Positions 52,032 to 60,217 of a stretch of 64,000 nt of DNA are shown here, in pieces. The stretch is from Leisingera sp. ANG-M7 (lineage in GTDB: Bacteria > Pseudomonadota > Alphaproteobacteria > Rhodobacterales > Rhodobacteraceae): positions 62,001-126,000 of the forward strand of contig NZ_JWLI01000006.1 of the NCBI RefSeq assembly GCF_000813965.1. Direction: 5' to 3'. The notes beneath the pieces are model-generated. The model saw only the letters and a list, made by a program, of their open reading frames with translations. It had not been told where the DNA came from and made no database searches. The first letter of the stretch is position 1; each line of letters opens with the position of its first letter. A program made the position numbers and the translations under genes.

Positions 52032-53435
52032 ATGGAACCGATTGAAATCGGCCTGTGGGTTACGGGCGGCCTGCTGGCCATGGTGGTCTTGGGGATGCGG
52101 GTGGCCTTTGCTGCCGGCCTCGCAGGGCTTGCGGGCCTCATTTGGATCTTCTGGGCCAAGTTCGGCTACGACCCGGCCCGGTTCGGAAAGGCGCTGACCA
52201 TTGCGGTCAAGACCGCGGGCCAGGTGCCGCATTCCAAGGTCTCCAGCCAGGCGCTGTCACTGATCCCCACGTTCATTCTGATCGGTTATCTCGCCTATTA
52301 CGCAGGCCTGACCCGCGCCCTGTTCGTGGCCGCCAAACGCTGGATTGCCTGGCTGCCGGGCGGGCTGGCGGTCTCCACCGTATTTGCCACTGCCGGCTTT
52401 GCCGCGGTGTCGGGGGCGAGCGTGGCGACCTCCGCTGTCTTTGCCCGCATCGCCATCCCGGAAATGCTGGCGATCGGCTATGACAAGCGCTTTGCCGCGG
52501 GTGTAGTCGCCGCTGGCGGCACGCTGGCGTCGCTGATCCCGCCCTCCGCCATTCTGGTGATCTATGCGATCATCGTTGAACAGGATGTGGGCAAGCTGCT
52601 GCTGGCAGGCTTCATCCCGGGCGCATTTTCGGCGGTGATCTATGGTCTGCTGATTGTGGGCATCGCAGTGGTCTTCAAATCCGTCGGCCCGCCGGTCAAG
52701 GGATTCACCTGGGGCCAGCGTTTTGCAGCGCTGCCCGGTGCGCTGCCCATCGTGCTGGTGGTCGTGATCATCATCTGCTTTGTCTACAACCCCTTTGGCG
52801 GCGACGCATGGGGCACCCCGACCGAAGGCGGTGCCATCGGCGCCTTCATCGTGTTTCTTTATGCGCTGAAGGAAGGGATGAAATGGGCTGAGCTGAAATC
52901 GGCGCTCTTGGAGACCGCCAAGCTGACGGTGATGATCTTCACCATCATCTGGGGGGTGCTGATCTATGTCCGGTTTCTGGGCTTTGCCGATCTGCCGGGG
53001 GCGTTTTCGGACTGGATCACCACGCTGGAGATGAGCCCGATGGTGATCCTGATCTGTATCCTGCTGGCCTATGCGGTGCTGGGCATGTTCATGGACGCGA
53101 TTGGAATGCTGCTCTTGACCCTGCCGGTGGTCTATCCGGCTGTGATGGCGCTCAATGGCGGTGAAAGCGTTGCCGCGGCGGACAGCGCCTTTGGCATGAG
53201 CGGCACCATGTGCGCGATCTGGTTCGGTATCTTGGTGGTGAAAATGGCCGAGTTTTGCCTGATCACCCCGCCCATCGGCCTCAACTGCTTTGTGGTGGCG
53301 GGCGTGCGCGAGGATCTGAGCGTGCAGGACGTGTTCCGGGGGGTGACGCCTTTCTTCATTGCGGATGCGGTAACAATTGCGCTGTTGGTCGCCTTTCCGG
53401 GGATTGTGCTCTACCTGCCATCCTTGGCCGGGTAG
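52032..53435 (+). CDS. TRAP transporter large permease (DctM family)
   Basis: The 467-residue protein is the ion-transport subunit, with about 12 helices. Conserved segments include VSGASVATSAVFARIAIPEM near 126-145, GGTLASLIPPSAILVIYAII near 162-181, and FMDAIGMLLLTLPVVYP near 353-369. The set binding protein / small / large permease is complete. No regulator is next to it. Confidence 0.94.
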   Translation: MEPIEIGLWVTGGLLAMVVLGMRVAFAAGLAGLAGLIWIFWAKFGYDPARFGKALTIAVKTAGQVPHSKVSSQALSLIPTFILIGYLAYYAGLTRALFVAAKRWIAWLPGGLAVSTVFATAGFAAVSGASVATSAVFARIAIPEMLAIGYDKRFAAGVVAAGGTLASLIPPSAILVIYAIIVEQDVGKLLLAGFIPGAFSAVIYGLLIVGIAVVFKSVGPPVKGFTWGQRFAALPGALPIVLVVVIIICFVYNPFGGDAWGTPTEGGAIGAFIVFLYALKEGMKWAELKSALLETAKLTVMIFTIIWGVLIYVRFLGFADLPGAFSDWITTLEMSPMVILICILLAYAVLGMFMDAIGMLLLTLPVVYPAVMALNGGESVAAADSAFGMSGTMCAIWFGILVVKMAEFCLITPPIGLNCFVVAGVREDLSVQDVFRGVTPFFIADAVTIALLVAFPGIVLYLPSLAG

Positions 53436-53691
53436 GAAAGGGTGTGACAGGGATCGGCGCTCAGGGCTCACCAAAGCAGATACGCGCTTCAAACCCGCCT
53501 TCACATGATCCCTGCCTGCCAGTTCCAGCTGCCGGCCCCAAGCAAAACAGCCGTATCCCCGCCTTGGGGCGGGGCCCCGCGGCGGTTTCCCTTGATCCCG
53601 TCCCCTGGCCCCGGCTGTCTGTGCTCACGCGAAGGCGGCTCCGAAGCAGATCGGCTTGGCAGCGGGCTGCACAGCGCCTATATGGCGCGGC
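53436..53691. other. Intergenic region before the dusA remnant
   Basis: No gene is supported in these 256 bases. They presumably carry the promoter of the interrupted dusA. Confidence 0.4.
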
Positions 53692-53763
53692 ATGAGAGAT
53701 TTTGCCCCCCTGCACCAGGCCGCGCGGTTGAGCGTGGCGCCGATGATGGATTTGTGCGACTGA
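53692..53763 (+). pseudogene. dusA: 5' remnant of dusA (tRNA-dihydrouridine synthase A), interrupted by an integrated element
   Basis: The ATG at 53692 reads MRDFAPLHQAARLSVAPMMD and then LCD and a TGA at 53761. RLSVAPMMD is the conserved start of DusA, which continues WTDRHCR in intact enzymes; here the match stops after MMD. The 5' end of dusA is a known target of a family of prophage and island integrases. So this fragment marks the left end (att side) of an inserted element, with the crossover within about 53734-53755. The displaced remainder of dusA should lie past the right edge of the window. Only 24 codons survive, so no function remains. Confidence 0.85.
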
Positions 53764-53946
53764 TTGTAGTGTGCTGATTTTGTTTGGTTTTTCAGTTCTG
53801 AATTTTGCGTGTAGCACATACGTAGCAACCGTCCCTACCTGGGCGTGAAGCTGGGCCTCACTTGTTCGAGGATGCAACATTTCTGTTTGGTCTCCAAATG
53901 AATGTGCCAGGACAGCGCGAAATGTCCCGGCCATTCTGCTAACATC

Positions 53947-54363
53947 TCACAGGATCTTGGCCAGAAGGACATCTGCGTCGCGGATGGCGGCCAGTTTGTC
54001 ATCCAGTGCGAACTTGGCGGCTTTGAATTGTTTCCAGCGGTAGGCCAGGTTCACGTACTCGATGACCTTTTGATCCTGTTCCCAATCCAGATCCACATCT
54101 TGCGAAATCGCGGCATCGCCTTTGCCGTTGCGGATTTCATTCAGCGTTTTGCGGATTTGCTCTCCCATGAGCTCGATCAGATCTTGGTCGATGCCCACGA
54201 GGCCCTCACGCTCCCGGAGAGACCGTAAGGCTTCCAAGATGATCAGCCGAGTCGACCCTTTTGTAGTCAGACTTCCTTCGAGCCATTCTTCTGCGAGCAA
54301 CCGGCCCAAAATGATCGCTTCCAACGTCAGCTTGTGAACGGCGCGTTCATTTTCGATGTCCAT
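53947..54363 (-). CDS. Island protein of unknown function (138 residues)
   Basis: I do not recognise a family. The protein is predicted largely helical and soluble, rich in Leu, Ile, Asp and Glu (LTLEAIILGRLLAEEWLEG, EYVNLAYRWKQFKAAKFALDDKL). GGAG lies 7 nt before the ATG at 54363, behind an A8 tract, which fixes the start over an upstream ATG. It is the second of two same-strand genes at the left end of the dusA island, with two stem-loops between them. Confidence 0.65.
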   Translation of the reverse strand: MDIENERAVHKLTLEAIILGRLLAEEWLEGSLTTKGSTRLIILEALRSLREREGLVGIDQDLIELMGEQIRKTLNEIRNGKGDAAISQDVDLDWEQDQKVIEYVNLAYRWKQFKAAKFALDDKLAAIRDADVLLAKIL

Positions 54364-54381
54364 AGATGTCTCCTTTTTTTT

Positions 54382-54436
54382 GAGTTGGCGCCGCGCCAAC
54401 TCTCAAGACACCAGCCCCAAAGGAGAGAGGGGCTGG
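54382..54436 (-). other. Two stem-loops between small island genes
   Basis: GAGTTGGCG-CCG-CGCCAACTC (54382-54402) is a perfect 9-bp dyad, and CCAGCCCC/GGGGCTGG (54411-54436) is a perfect 8-bp stem with a 10-nt loop. On the minus strand the second follows the stop of the 125-residue gene, and the first abuts an A8 tract and the ribosome-binding site of the 138-residue gene. One may be a weak terminator, the other a translation-control element. Confidence 0.6.
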
Positions 54437-54446
54437 CAGTGCGCCT

Positions 54447-54824
54447 TCAGGTTGCAAGATCGGCCTCGATCAATTTGGTCAGATCACAGTCCTGTTGCCG
54501 ATAGATCGCGTCTTTCAGAGCATCGCTCAGAATGCAAAGCTCCTCGACGATGGGCGAGGCTGGGTCGATCTCGGCGAAACAGGCCGCCTCGAGCGTCTCG
54601 AAATCGTGTACGTTTTTAAGGGTTAGAAGATCGTGGAGCGCGGAAATCCCGCGTTTCATTCTTCGTGTTAGCCTTTGAGCCAACTTGATTTCGTCCAGAA
54701 GCGCCTGGGTCCGGCGCAGAGCGGGTTGGCCACCCAGGAGGACGGACGCATTTTGAAGCGCCTCGTCGTGTGAGCACATGAAATCACGCAGCTCTTTCAA
54801 TGTGTAATGACTAAGGTCGAACAT
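54447..54824 (-). CDS. Island protein of unknown function (125 residues)
   Basis: I do not recognise a family. The protein is helical, with a heptad-like stretch (TQALLDEIKLAQRLTRRMKRGISALHDL-type, about 39-66) and an acidic C-terminus (IEADLAT). AGGAGAACACC precedes the ATG. It lies upstream of the 138-residue gene on the same strand and is probably co-regulated with it. Confidence 0.65.
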   Translation of the reverse strand: MFDLSHYTLKELRDFMCSHDEALQNASVLLGGQPALRRTQALLDEIKLAQRLTRRMKRGISALHDLLTLKNVHDFETLEAACFAEIDPASPIVEELCILSDALKDAIYRQQDCDLTKLIEADLAT

Positions 54825-55162
54825 GGTGTTCTCCTATGCAGCGCCGCGGCGGGGTTGCTAACGGCTTCAAGAGCGGCTGTTTTTCCTTTCGACTGCGCGG
54901 TTTTCGTTTTGAGAGGCTGCTTTCTCTCAGTTCACTGCGGGGCAGGGCGTTTTTTTCGGGGTTCATACCGAAATCCCGAAAAAACAACTGCGACCGCAAG
55001 CTCAGGCAAATTGTTCAATGGAGGGCCATGTGAGCTCGGTAACTCCGCCTCGGCTTCGGATGGGTCGGCATTGCAATCCAAACCGAGCCGACCTTCGCAA
55101 ACTAAATGAACCTCAATCGTGCACGGTGATTTGAAGACACCGCGCCAAACGGAGAGGATTAC
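54825..55162. other. Intergenic stretch in the island with an inverted repeat
   Basis: No gene is supported in these 338 bases. The main feature is a 10-bp inverted repeat TTTTTTCGGG/CCCGAAAAAA (54951-54960 and 54975-54984, 14-nt spacer), which resembles a bidirectional terminator. A GGAGAGG site just before 55163 belongs to the broken DCC-family gene. Confidence 0.5.
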
Positions 55163-55324
55163 ATGTCAGACTCTATTTGTGAAATCCTTCATGAGCATTC
55201 GCGTTTGACCGTCTACTATGACGGAGCATGCCCCTTGTGCTGATCCGAGATAGGGTTCTACTCCACGCGTCGTGGTGCCGAGGCGTTCCTGTTCGTGGAT
55301 GTCTCGGACATGAGGTCCACCTGA
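55163..55324 (+). pseudogene. Broken DCC-family (DUF393) thiol-disulfide oxidoreductase gene
   Basis: The frame from ATG 55163 reads 26 residues ending in the family motif VYYDGACPLC, then TGA at 55241. It then continues in the same frame as SEIGFYSTRRGAEAFLFVDVSDM before a stop at 55322. Intact DCC proteins have an arginine or similar residue right after CPLC, so the TGA most simply arose from CGA by one transition. The frame is also truncated: DCC proteins run to about 120-150 residues, but here the match ends a few bases before the convergent acyl-CoA dehydrogenase stop. It is a dead fragment that probably marks a junction inside the island. Confidence 0.75.
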
Positions 55325-55327
55325 AAG

Positions 55328-56464
55328 CTAACTCAGAAGTTCGCGGGCGATGATGGTTCGCTGGATCTCCGAGGATCCTTCGTAAATCCGGAAGATCCGC
55401 AAGTCGCGCAGGTAGCGTTCCAGCGGAAAGTCGCGGGTGTAGCCGTACCCGCCGTGAATCTGCAACGCCCGGTCTGCGATGCGCCAGGCCGCCTCGCTGG
55501 CGTATAGCTTGGCAAAGGCCGAGTCTGAGGAATACCGCCCACCGGTGCCGCGCTTGCGGGCGGCTTGAAGCCCCAACGCCCGCGCCGCGGCCAGTTCGGT
55601 GGCGCTGTCGGCCAGCATCCACTGCAGCCCCTGGAAACTGCCGATCGGCCGGCCGCCAACCTCGCGTTCCTTGGCATAGGACACAGCCGCACCCAGCGCG
55701 GCGCGCGCAATGCCGGTGGCTTGCGCGGCCACTTCGATACGGCCGTTGTCCAGCACCTTCATCGCGGTGCGGAACCCGGTGCCCTCGCCGCCCAGCCGGT
55801 TTTCCGCGGGCACGCGGCAGTCAAACGAGATCGGGAACACATGCCCGCCGCGCAGGCCCATGGTTTCCTCGTGTTTGCCGATTTCCACACCATCAGTCTT
55901 GCCCGGTTCCACCACAAAGGCGCTGACCCCGCGGGCGCCGACTGCGCTGTCGGTCTTGGCATAGACCACGATGAAATCGGCCTCGCCCGCGTTGGAGATG
56001 AAGCATTTGGAGCCCTTCAGCCGGTAGCCTTCGCCGTCCCGGGTGGCGGTGCTGCGCATGTCCGCAGGGTTGGAGCCAGCCATCGGTTCTGTCAGGGCGA
56101 AGGCCCCCAGCGCCTGGCCCGCCGCCGCGGCGGGCAGAACGCGCTGTTTCATCGCCTCATCCGCACCCAGAAGCAGCGAATCCGTGGCCAGGAAATGCGC
56201 CGTTAGCATCGAGGCGGTAGAGCCGCAGGCCCCCGCAATGGCCTCCACCGCGCAATAGAGCGCCGGCCCGCTGAGGCCAATGCCGCCATACGCTTCGGGC
56301 AGGTTCATCCCCATGATGCCCATCTCAGCAAGAGCCGGACGGTGCAGTGTTGCAAATGCCCCCTCGGCATCGATCGCGGCAGCGGCAGGCGCCAGCACCT
56401 CGTTTGAAAACCGCTCGATCTGGCCGATGACGGCCTGTTCTTCGCTGTTCAGATCAACGCTCAT
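55328..56464 (-). CDS. Acyl-CoA dehydrogenase
   Basis: The 378-residue flavoenzyme makes a 2,3-double bond in an acyl-CoA thioester and passes electrons to ETF. Motifs: LTEPMAGSNPADMRSTA (FAD/substrate region near 127-143), GSKCFISNA, and C-terminal QIHGGYGYTRDFPLERYLRD and RIYEGSSEIQR with the usual catalytic glutamate position. The ATG at 56464 overlaps the end of the CoA-transferase gene by 11 bp. The pair probably processes one CoA-activated acid; the identity is unknown. Confidence 0.93.
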   Translation of the reverse strand: MSVDLNSEEQAVIGQIERFSNEVLAPAAAAIDAEGAFATLHRPALAEMGIMGMNLPEAYGGIGLSGPALYCAVEAIAGACGSTASMLTAHFLATDSLLLGADEAMKQRVLPAAAAGQALGAFALTEPMAGSNPADMRSTATRDGEGYRLKGSKCFISNAGEADFIVVYAKTDSAVGARGVSAFVVEPGKTDGVEIGKHEETMGLRGGHVFPISFDCRVPAENRLGGEGTGFRTAMKVLDNGRIEVAAQATGIARAALGAAVSYAKEREVGGRPIGSFQGLQWMLADSATELAAARALGLQAARKRGTGGRYSSDSAFAKLYASEAAWRIADRALQIHGGYGYTRDFPLERYLRDLRIFRIYEGSSEIQRTIIARELLS

Positions 56465-57641
56465 CGGGGCTCTCCCTGTTTTGCCAAAGTTGTTGCAGAA
56501 TGTCCTGAGTGTGGGCGCCCAAGGCGGGCGCTGACTGGCGCCCGCCCCGCGGCGCACCGCTGAAATGCACCGGCTGCTCCGGCACCGTGACGGTGCCAAG
56601 GGCGGGGTGCTCCACCGCCGAGGCCAGCCCGCGCGCCTGCGCCTGCGGCGAGCCCCAGGCCTCGGGCACCGAACACAGGGCCGCGGCCGGAATGCTTGCT
56701 TGGGATAGAACCGCCACTGCGTCCTGCGCGCTGCGGGCCGCGGCCCAGCTTTCGATATGCTGCGCCAGCGCAGGTTCATTCTGCCGCCGCAAGGCATCGC
56801 TGGCAAAACGCGGATCCTCCGCCAGCTCCGGCGCGCCGATGGCTGCTGCGAAGCGCGCAAACAGCCGGTCGTTCAGCACTGCGACGGTGAAACTGCCATC
56901 CTCGGCCGGATAGGTGCCGAAGGGTGCCGACAGCGCGTGTTTGCTGCCCGTCCGCTTTGGCGTCTCGCCCGCCATCAGCGCCCGGCAGGCCGCCACCGGC
57001 ATCATCGACACCAGCGAGTCATAAAGCGCCAGATCAACATGCCGCCCCCTGCCGCTGCGTTCCCGGTCAAACAGCGCCACCATCGCTCCGAATGCCGCGA
57101 ACATGCCGCCTGCAACGTCGGCAAAGGCATCTCCTGCCATCATCGGCGGGCCGTCCTCGGCGCCGGTCATGTCCATCAGCCCGCTCATCGCCTGGATGAT
57201 GATGTCATAGGCCGGCAGCATCCGGTTCGGGCCTGTCTGGCCGAACCCGGACACAGACACATAGACCAGCCGGGGACAAGCCGAGCACATTTCCTCCGCA
57301 CCCAGCCCGAACCGCTCCATCACGCCGGGGCGGAAGTTTTCGACCAGCACGTCGCACTCTGCCGCCAGCGCCCGCGCCGCCGCCGCGCCGTCCTCGGATT
57401 TCAGATCCAGAACGATGGATTTCTTGCCGCGGTTCACCGATTGGAACAGCAGGCTTTCGCCGTCCCTGAATGGGCCGATGTGGCGGTAGTCATCGCCAGC
57501 GGGGGGTTCAACCTTGATCACCTCCGCGCCCAGATCGGCCATCAGCGCCGTGCAATAGGGCCCGGCCAGAACCCGGGAAAAGTCCAGAACCCGGACCCCC
57601 TCCAGCGGCCTGCGGTCTACCATTTTGTCATCTTCGTACAT
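56454..57641 (-). CDS. CaiB/BaiF-family CoA transferase (family III)
   Basis: The 395-residue protein has the family III CoA-transferase start LEGVRVLDFSRVLAGPYCTALMADLGAEVIKVE, the catalytic aspartate near residue 170 in the PAYDIIIQAMSG-MDMTG area, and the GHPALG-like C-terminal part VEHPALGTVTVPEQPVHFS. It transfers CoA between carboxylic acids, preparing the substrate for the coupled dehydrogenase. An ATG six codons inside is an equal start candidate. It is divergent from a LysR-type gene, which should regulate it. Confidence 0.92.
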   Translation of the reverse strand: MYEDDKMVDRRPLEGVRVLDFSRVLAGPYCTALMADLGAEVIKVEPPAGDDYRHIGPFRDGESLLFQSVNRGKKSIVLDLKSEDGAAAARALAAECDVLVENFRPGVMERFGLGAEEMCSACPRLVYVSVSGFGQTGPNRMLPAYDIIIQAMSGLMDMTGAEDGPPMMAGDAFADVAGGMFAAFGAMVALFDRERSGRGRHVDLALYDSLVSMMPVAACRALMAGETPKRTGSKHALSAPFGTYPAEDGSFTVAVLNDRLFARFAAAIGAPELAEDPRFASDALRRQNEPALAQHIESWAAARSAQDAVAVLSQASIPAAALCSVPEAWGSPQAQARGLASAVEHPALGTVTVPEQPVHFSGAPRGGRQSAPALGAHTQDILQQLWQNRESPDER

Positions 57642-57726
57642 GAACCCACCATCAATTGCTTGCTGGAGAATAGTGGTCGGATGGATATATTCAGAAATAT
57701 GGGATGCATATGGAGGGTATAGTTTT

Positions 57727-58653
57727 TTGAATATACCATTGAACTTTCGCCAGGTTGAGATCCTGCTGGCGGTCGCAGACACCGGAAGTACCGCCGCGGC
57801 GAGCCGCGCGCTGAACACCTCTCAGCCCTCTATTTCACTTGCGATCGCTCGCTGCGAGGAAGTGTTCGGGCAGAAGCTGTTTATCCGCATCCCCGGACGC
57901 GGGATGGAGCTGACCCCAATTGGGCAGCACAAGGTTGCCCAGCTGCGCGAATTGGAGAAACAGGCGCGCTGGGTGCTGAGCGGTGGTGAGAGCACGCCGG
58001 AGTTCCTGAATCTCGGCGTGTTTTCGACGCTCGGCCCACGCTATGCACCGCAGCTGGTGCGCCGTTTTCTGGACACCCGACCGGATGCCGAAGTGCGCAT
58101 CCTCGAAGCCGATCTGGAAACGCTTTTCGATTGGCTCAGCGATGGCCGTATTGACCTTGCGCTTCTGTACGATTTCGGAATTCCGTCGGATTTTGTCATC
58201 ACGCTTCTCATGACGGCGAAGCCCTACGCCCTGCTGCCGCAGGGGCACAGGCTGGCACGCCAGCCCAGCGTTTGCGCCGAGGACCTGGCGCAGGAGCCGA
58301 TCATCCTGATGAACCTGCCCCGCAGCCGCGGCTATTTCCTGTCTCTGTTGCAGAATGCAAGTGTCCCGGTGCGAGTGGCCCACGAAACCAGCTCGATCGA
58401 AATGCTGCGGTCTATGGTGGCCAACGGGTTTGGCGTCGGCCTGCTGGCGACCGACCTGCCAGACGGCACGTGCTATGATGGCAGTCCGGTTATACGGGTG
58501 CCCCTCGCCGGCCGCCCGCCGCAGCATCAGATCGCCCTTGCCCATCGCGGCGCGGCGCTGAAGCGGCCAATCACCCAAGCTTTTACTGCCTTTGCCGAAG
58601 CCTATTTTAGCCCAACGCCTGCCAAGCAGAGCCCCTATCGCGGAGCGACTTAG
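57727..58653 (+). CDS. LysR-family transcriptional regulator
   Basis: The 308-residue protein has an N-terminal winged HTH (FRQVEILLAVADTGSTAAASRALNTSQPSISLAIARCE about 5-42) and a LysR substrate-binding domain. A TTG at 57727 preceded by GGAGGG at 57711 fits the LysR N-terminus; upstream ATGs would add about 30 unrelated residues. It is divergent from the CoA-transferase and acyl-CoA dehydrogenase genes and most likely activates them with their substrate as inducer. Confidence 0.88.
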   Translation: MNIPLNFRQVEILLAVADTGSTAAASRALNTSQPSISLAIARCEEVFGQKLFIRIPGRGMELTPIGQHKVAQLRELEKQARWVLSGGESTPEFLNLGVFSTLGPRYAPQLVRRFLDTRPDAEVRILEADLETLFDWLSDGRIDLALLYDFGIPSDFVITLLMTAKPYALLPQGHRLARQPSVCAEDLAQEPIILMNLPRSRGYFLSLLQNASVPVRVAHETSSIEMLRSMVANGFGVGLLATDLPDGTCYDGSPVIRVPLAGRPPQHQIALAHRGAALKRPITQAFTAFAEAYFSPTPAKQSPYRGAT

Positions 58654-58680
58654 CGCTTGTGCCTGAGACCGTTTGCGAAC

Positions 58681-59358
58681 TCACGCTGACTCAAAAAAGC
58701 CTTCGGGACGGAAACGCACCATCGCTTCAGGGCCACGCGGGTCCAGTTCATAGAGCAACGGTCGGGCGCCCAGGTAGGCGCGCCAGCTTCGCTCAGGGTA
58801 AGTGCTGATCCGAACGCGATGTTTACTGTGCATTCTGGGGGCGAGTTCCGCGATACGCATACCGCCGCCCTTCTTGCTGTGGGCCGCAATCATTGCCCGT
58901 ATCTTCAGATCAAGCGAAGTGGCAATCGTCTCTGGTTCTGGCGCACTGCTTGTGGACTTGGTCGTGGCTATTTCCACAAACCTACTGCAACATGCTCGGT
59001 AGGCACCCGGCGCCTTTGCTTCACCAATTCCGATGACCATTGCCCCGTGCTCGCGCAACCTGGTAGCGAGGTGGGTAAAATCACGGTCAGAACTCGCGAT
59101 TACGAAAAACCGCATATCCCTGGAGAGAAGCAACTCCATCGCATCCAGTGCAAGCAGGATGTCCGCAGCGTTCTTGCCGGTTCCCGCATGCAGCATTCTG
59201 TAGCCGAACACATCATGCCACTTAGAAGGCTGCTGCGCATCAGAATATACTCGGACCACGGCGGGCTCTCCGTGCTCAGCGGCGATAGAAAGAATTTTTC
59301 CAGCGTGCTTTCCGCTAATATTATCTCCATCAACAAGCACCGACACTGACTGCGTCAT
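58681..59358 (-). CDS. NYN-domain protein (LabA/DUF88-like) with likely OST-HTH/LOTUS domain
   Basis: The 225-residue protein starts with an NYN nuclease-like domain (about 4-125). The acidic active-site set is visible: Asp10 in VLVDGDNIS, Asp66 in KNAADILLAL, and Asp91/Asp93 in ASSDRDF. The C-terminal part (about 150-222: LDLKIRAMIAAHSKKGGGMRIAELA, YPERSWRAYL, LYELDP) looks like an OST-HTH (LOTUS) domain, which binds RNA. NYN enzymes are metal-dependent ribonucleases. TTGGAG precedes the ATG at 59358. It lies next to the RADAR region of the island, convergent with the LysR gene, so an RNA-directed defence role is plausible. Confidence 0.85.
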   Translation of the reverse strand: MTQSVSVLVDGDNISGKHAGKILSIAAEHGEPAVVRVYSDAQQPSKWHDVFGYRMLHAGTGKNAADILLALDAMELLLSRDMRFFVIASSDRDFTHLATRLREHGAMVIGIGEAKAPGAYRACCSRFVEIATTKSTSSAPEPETIATSLDLKIRAMIAAHSKKGGGMRIAELAPRMHSKHRVRISTYPERSWRAYLGARPLLYELDPRGPEAMVRFRPEGFFESA

Positions 59359-59701
59359 CGCAAACTCCAAACCCAAGATAAATGAAGATAGTATAGGAAG
59401 CTAAGCGAAAAACTTGTCAACTCAAAGGAATGCTCGGCGTTGCGGGAAAATTTGATACGTGGAGGTGCTTCTCTTTCGGCCTTTTGTGCACCTTCGAGCC
59501 AGGCGCTGCGAGGGTTCGAAAGCAGCTATGAGAGGACGGACGACCAAGGCAAGAAATCCGCGCGGTTTCAACTTTGTCGATCTGCCACGTTGGTCGAATT
59601 CCATATCTGCTCTTACAGCAACATTCTTGCGGGCAAACAAGGATCAGGATAGGTAGACTTCTACCTCAAACTATTTTCAAGTAGAATAAGCAGGTTAGGC
59701 G
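59359..59701. other. AT-richer intergenic stretch in the island
   Basis: These 343 bases have no supported gene. A plus-strand frame of 65 codons (59459-59656) and a minus-strand frame of 72 codons overlap each other; neither has a recognisable domain or a good ribosome-binding site. Confidence 0.4.
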
Positions 59702-60217
59702 ATGGATCTTCTGGAAAGGCTTGCCGAGATAGAATGGAGGTTCTATGCAACTGTAGTCGCAGCCTTCTTGACGTTCGCACTTACGCAAATCTCTCTTTTT
59801 CTCGTCCGACGGAGTGACGCAAGGCGTCAAGTCCGCAGTCTTCAGGTAGCTTTGGCAGCTGAGCTCAGGTCCGCCGTTCAACAGAACGGAGAAGCGCAAG
59901 ACCCAGAGGAGTTCAAAAAAATCATAAATATGGAGATTGCAAAGATAAACGCTTACACTTTTCCGTCGATGAGAAGAGAGATATTCGAAAAGAACTGCGA
60001 TAAGATTGGCAGCCTGCCTATTAGAGTAGCCGACGCGGTAGTAGAGGCGTATGGAGCCATTGATTTATGGAACAGGTTTGCCAATCACTTGAAAACTGAA
60101 GAATTCAAATCCGCAGACGATGCTACTCAAATGGTGATGATCAAATATTTCGTTCAGGTTAACAGTGACGTTCACAGGACATCGAACATAGCTTTAGAGC
60201 AGTTAGTTCCGAACTGA
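59702..60217 (+). CDS. Small single-span membrane protein upstream of RADAR, function unknown
   Basis: The 171-residue protein has one transmembrane helix near the N-terminus (about 13-35, FYATVVAAFLTFALTQISLFLV) followed by a basic stop-transfer stretch (RRSDARRQ) and a helical cytoplasmic domain. It has no match I can name; SLATT and Csx27-type accessory proteins of RADAR loci are also small helical membrane proteins, but the single span here differs from SLATT. It reads in the same direction as rdrA and ends about 340 bp before it. An accessory role in defence is inferred from position only. Confidence 0.7.
   Translation: MDLLERLAEIEWRFYATVVAAFLTFALTQISLFLVRRSDARRQVRSLQVALAAELRSAVQQNGEAQDPEEFKKIINMEIAKINAYTFPSMRREIFEKNCDKIGSLPIRVADAVVEAYGAIDLWNRFANHLKTEEFKSADDATQMVMIKYFVQVNSDVHRTSNIALEQLVPN

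Noticed and set aside
53461-53934. 157-codon minus-strand frame across the dusA remnant
   Set aside because: It crosses the chromosome-island junction and has no recognisable domain, so it is unlikely to be a conserved gene.
55241-55243. TGA after CPLC as a selenocysteine codon
   Set aside because: The gene is truncated, the residue is normally Arg-like rather than Cys, and no SECIS-like stem-loop is apparent just downstream; a nonsense mutation is simpler.
59422-59656. Overlapping 72- and 65-codon frames on opposite strands
   Set aside because: Neither has a good ribosome-binding site or motif; left as an unassigned intergenic stretch.
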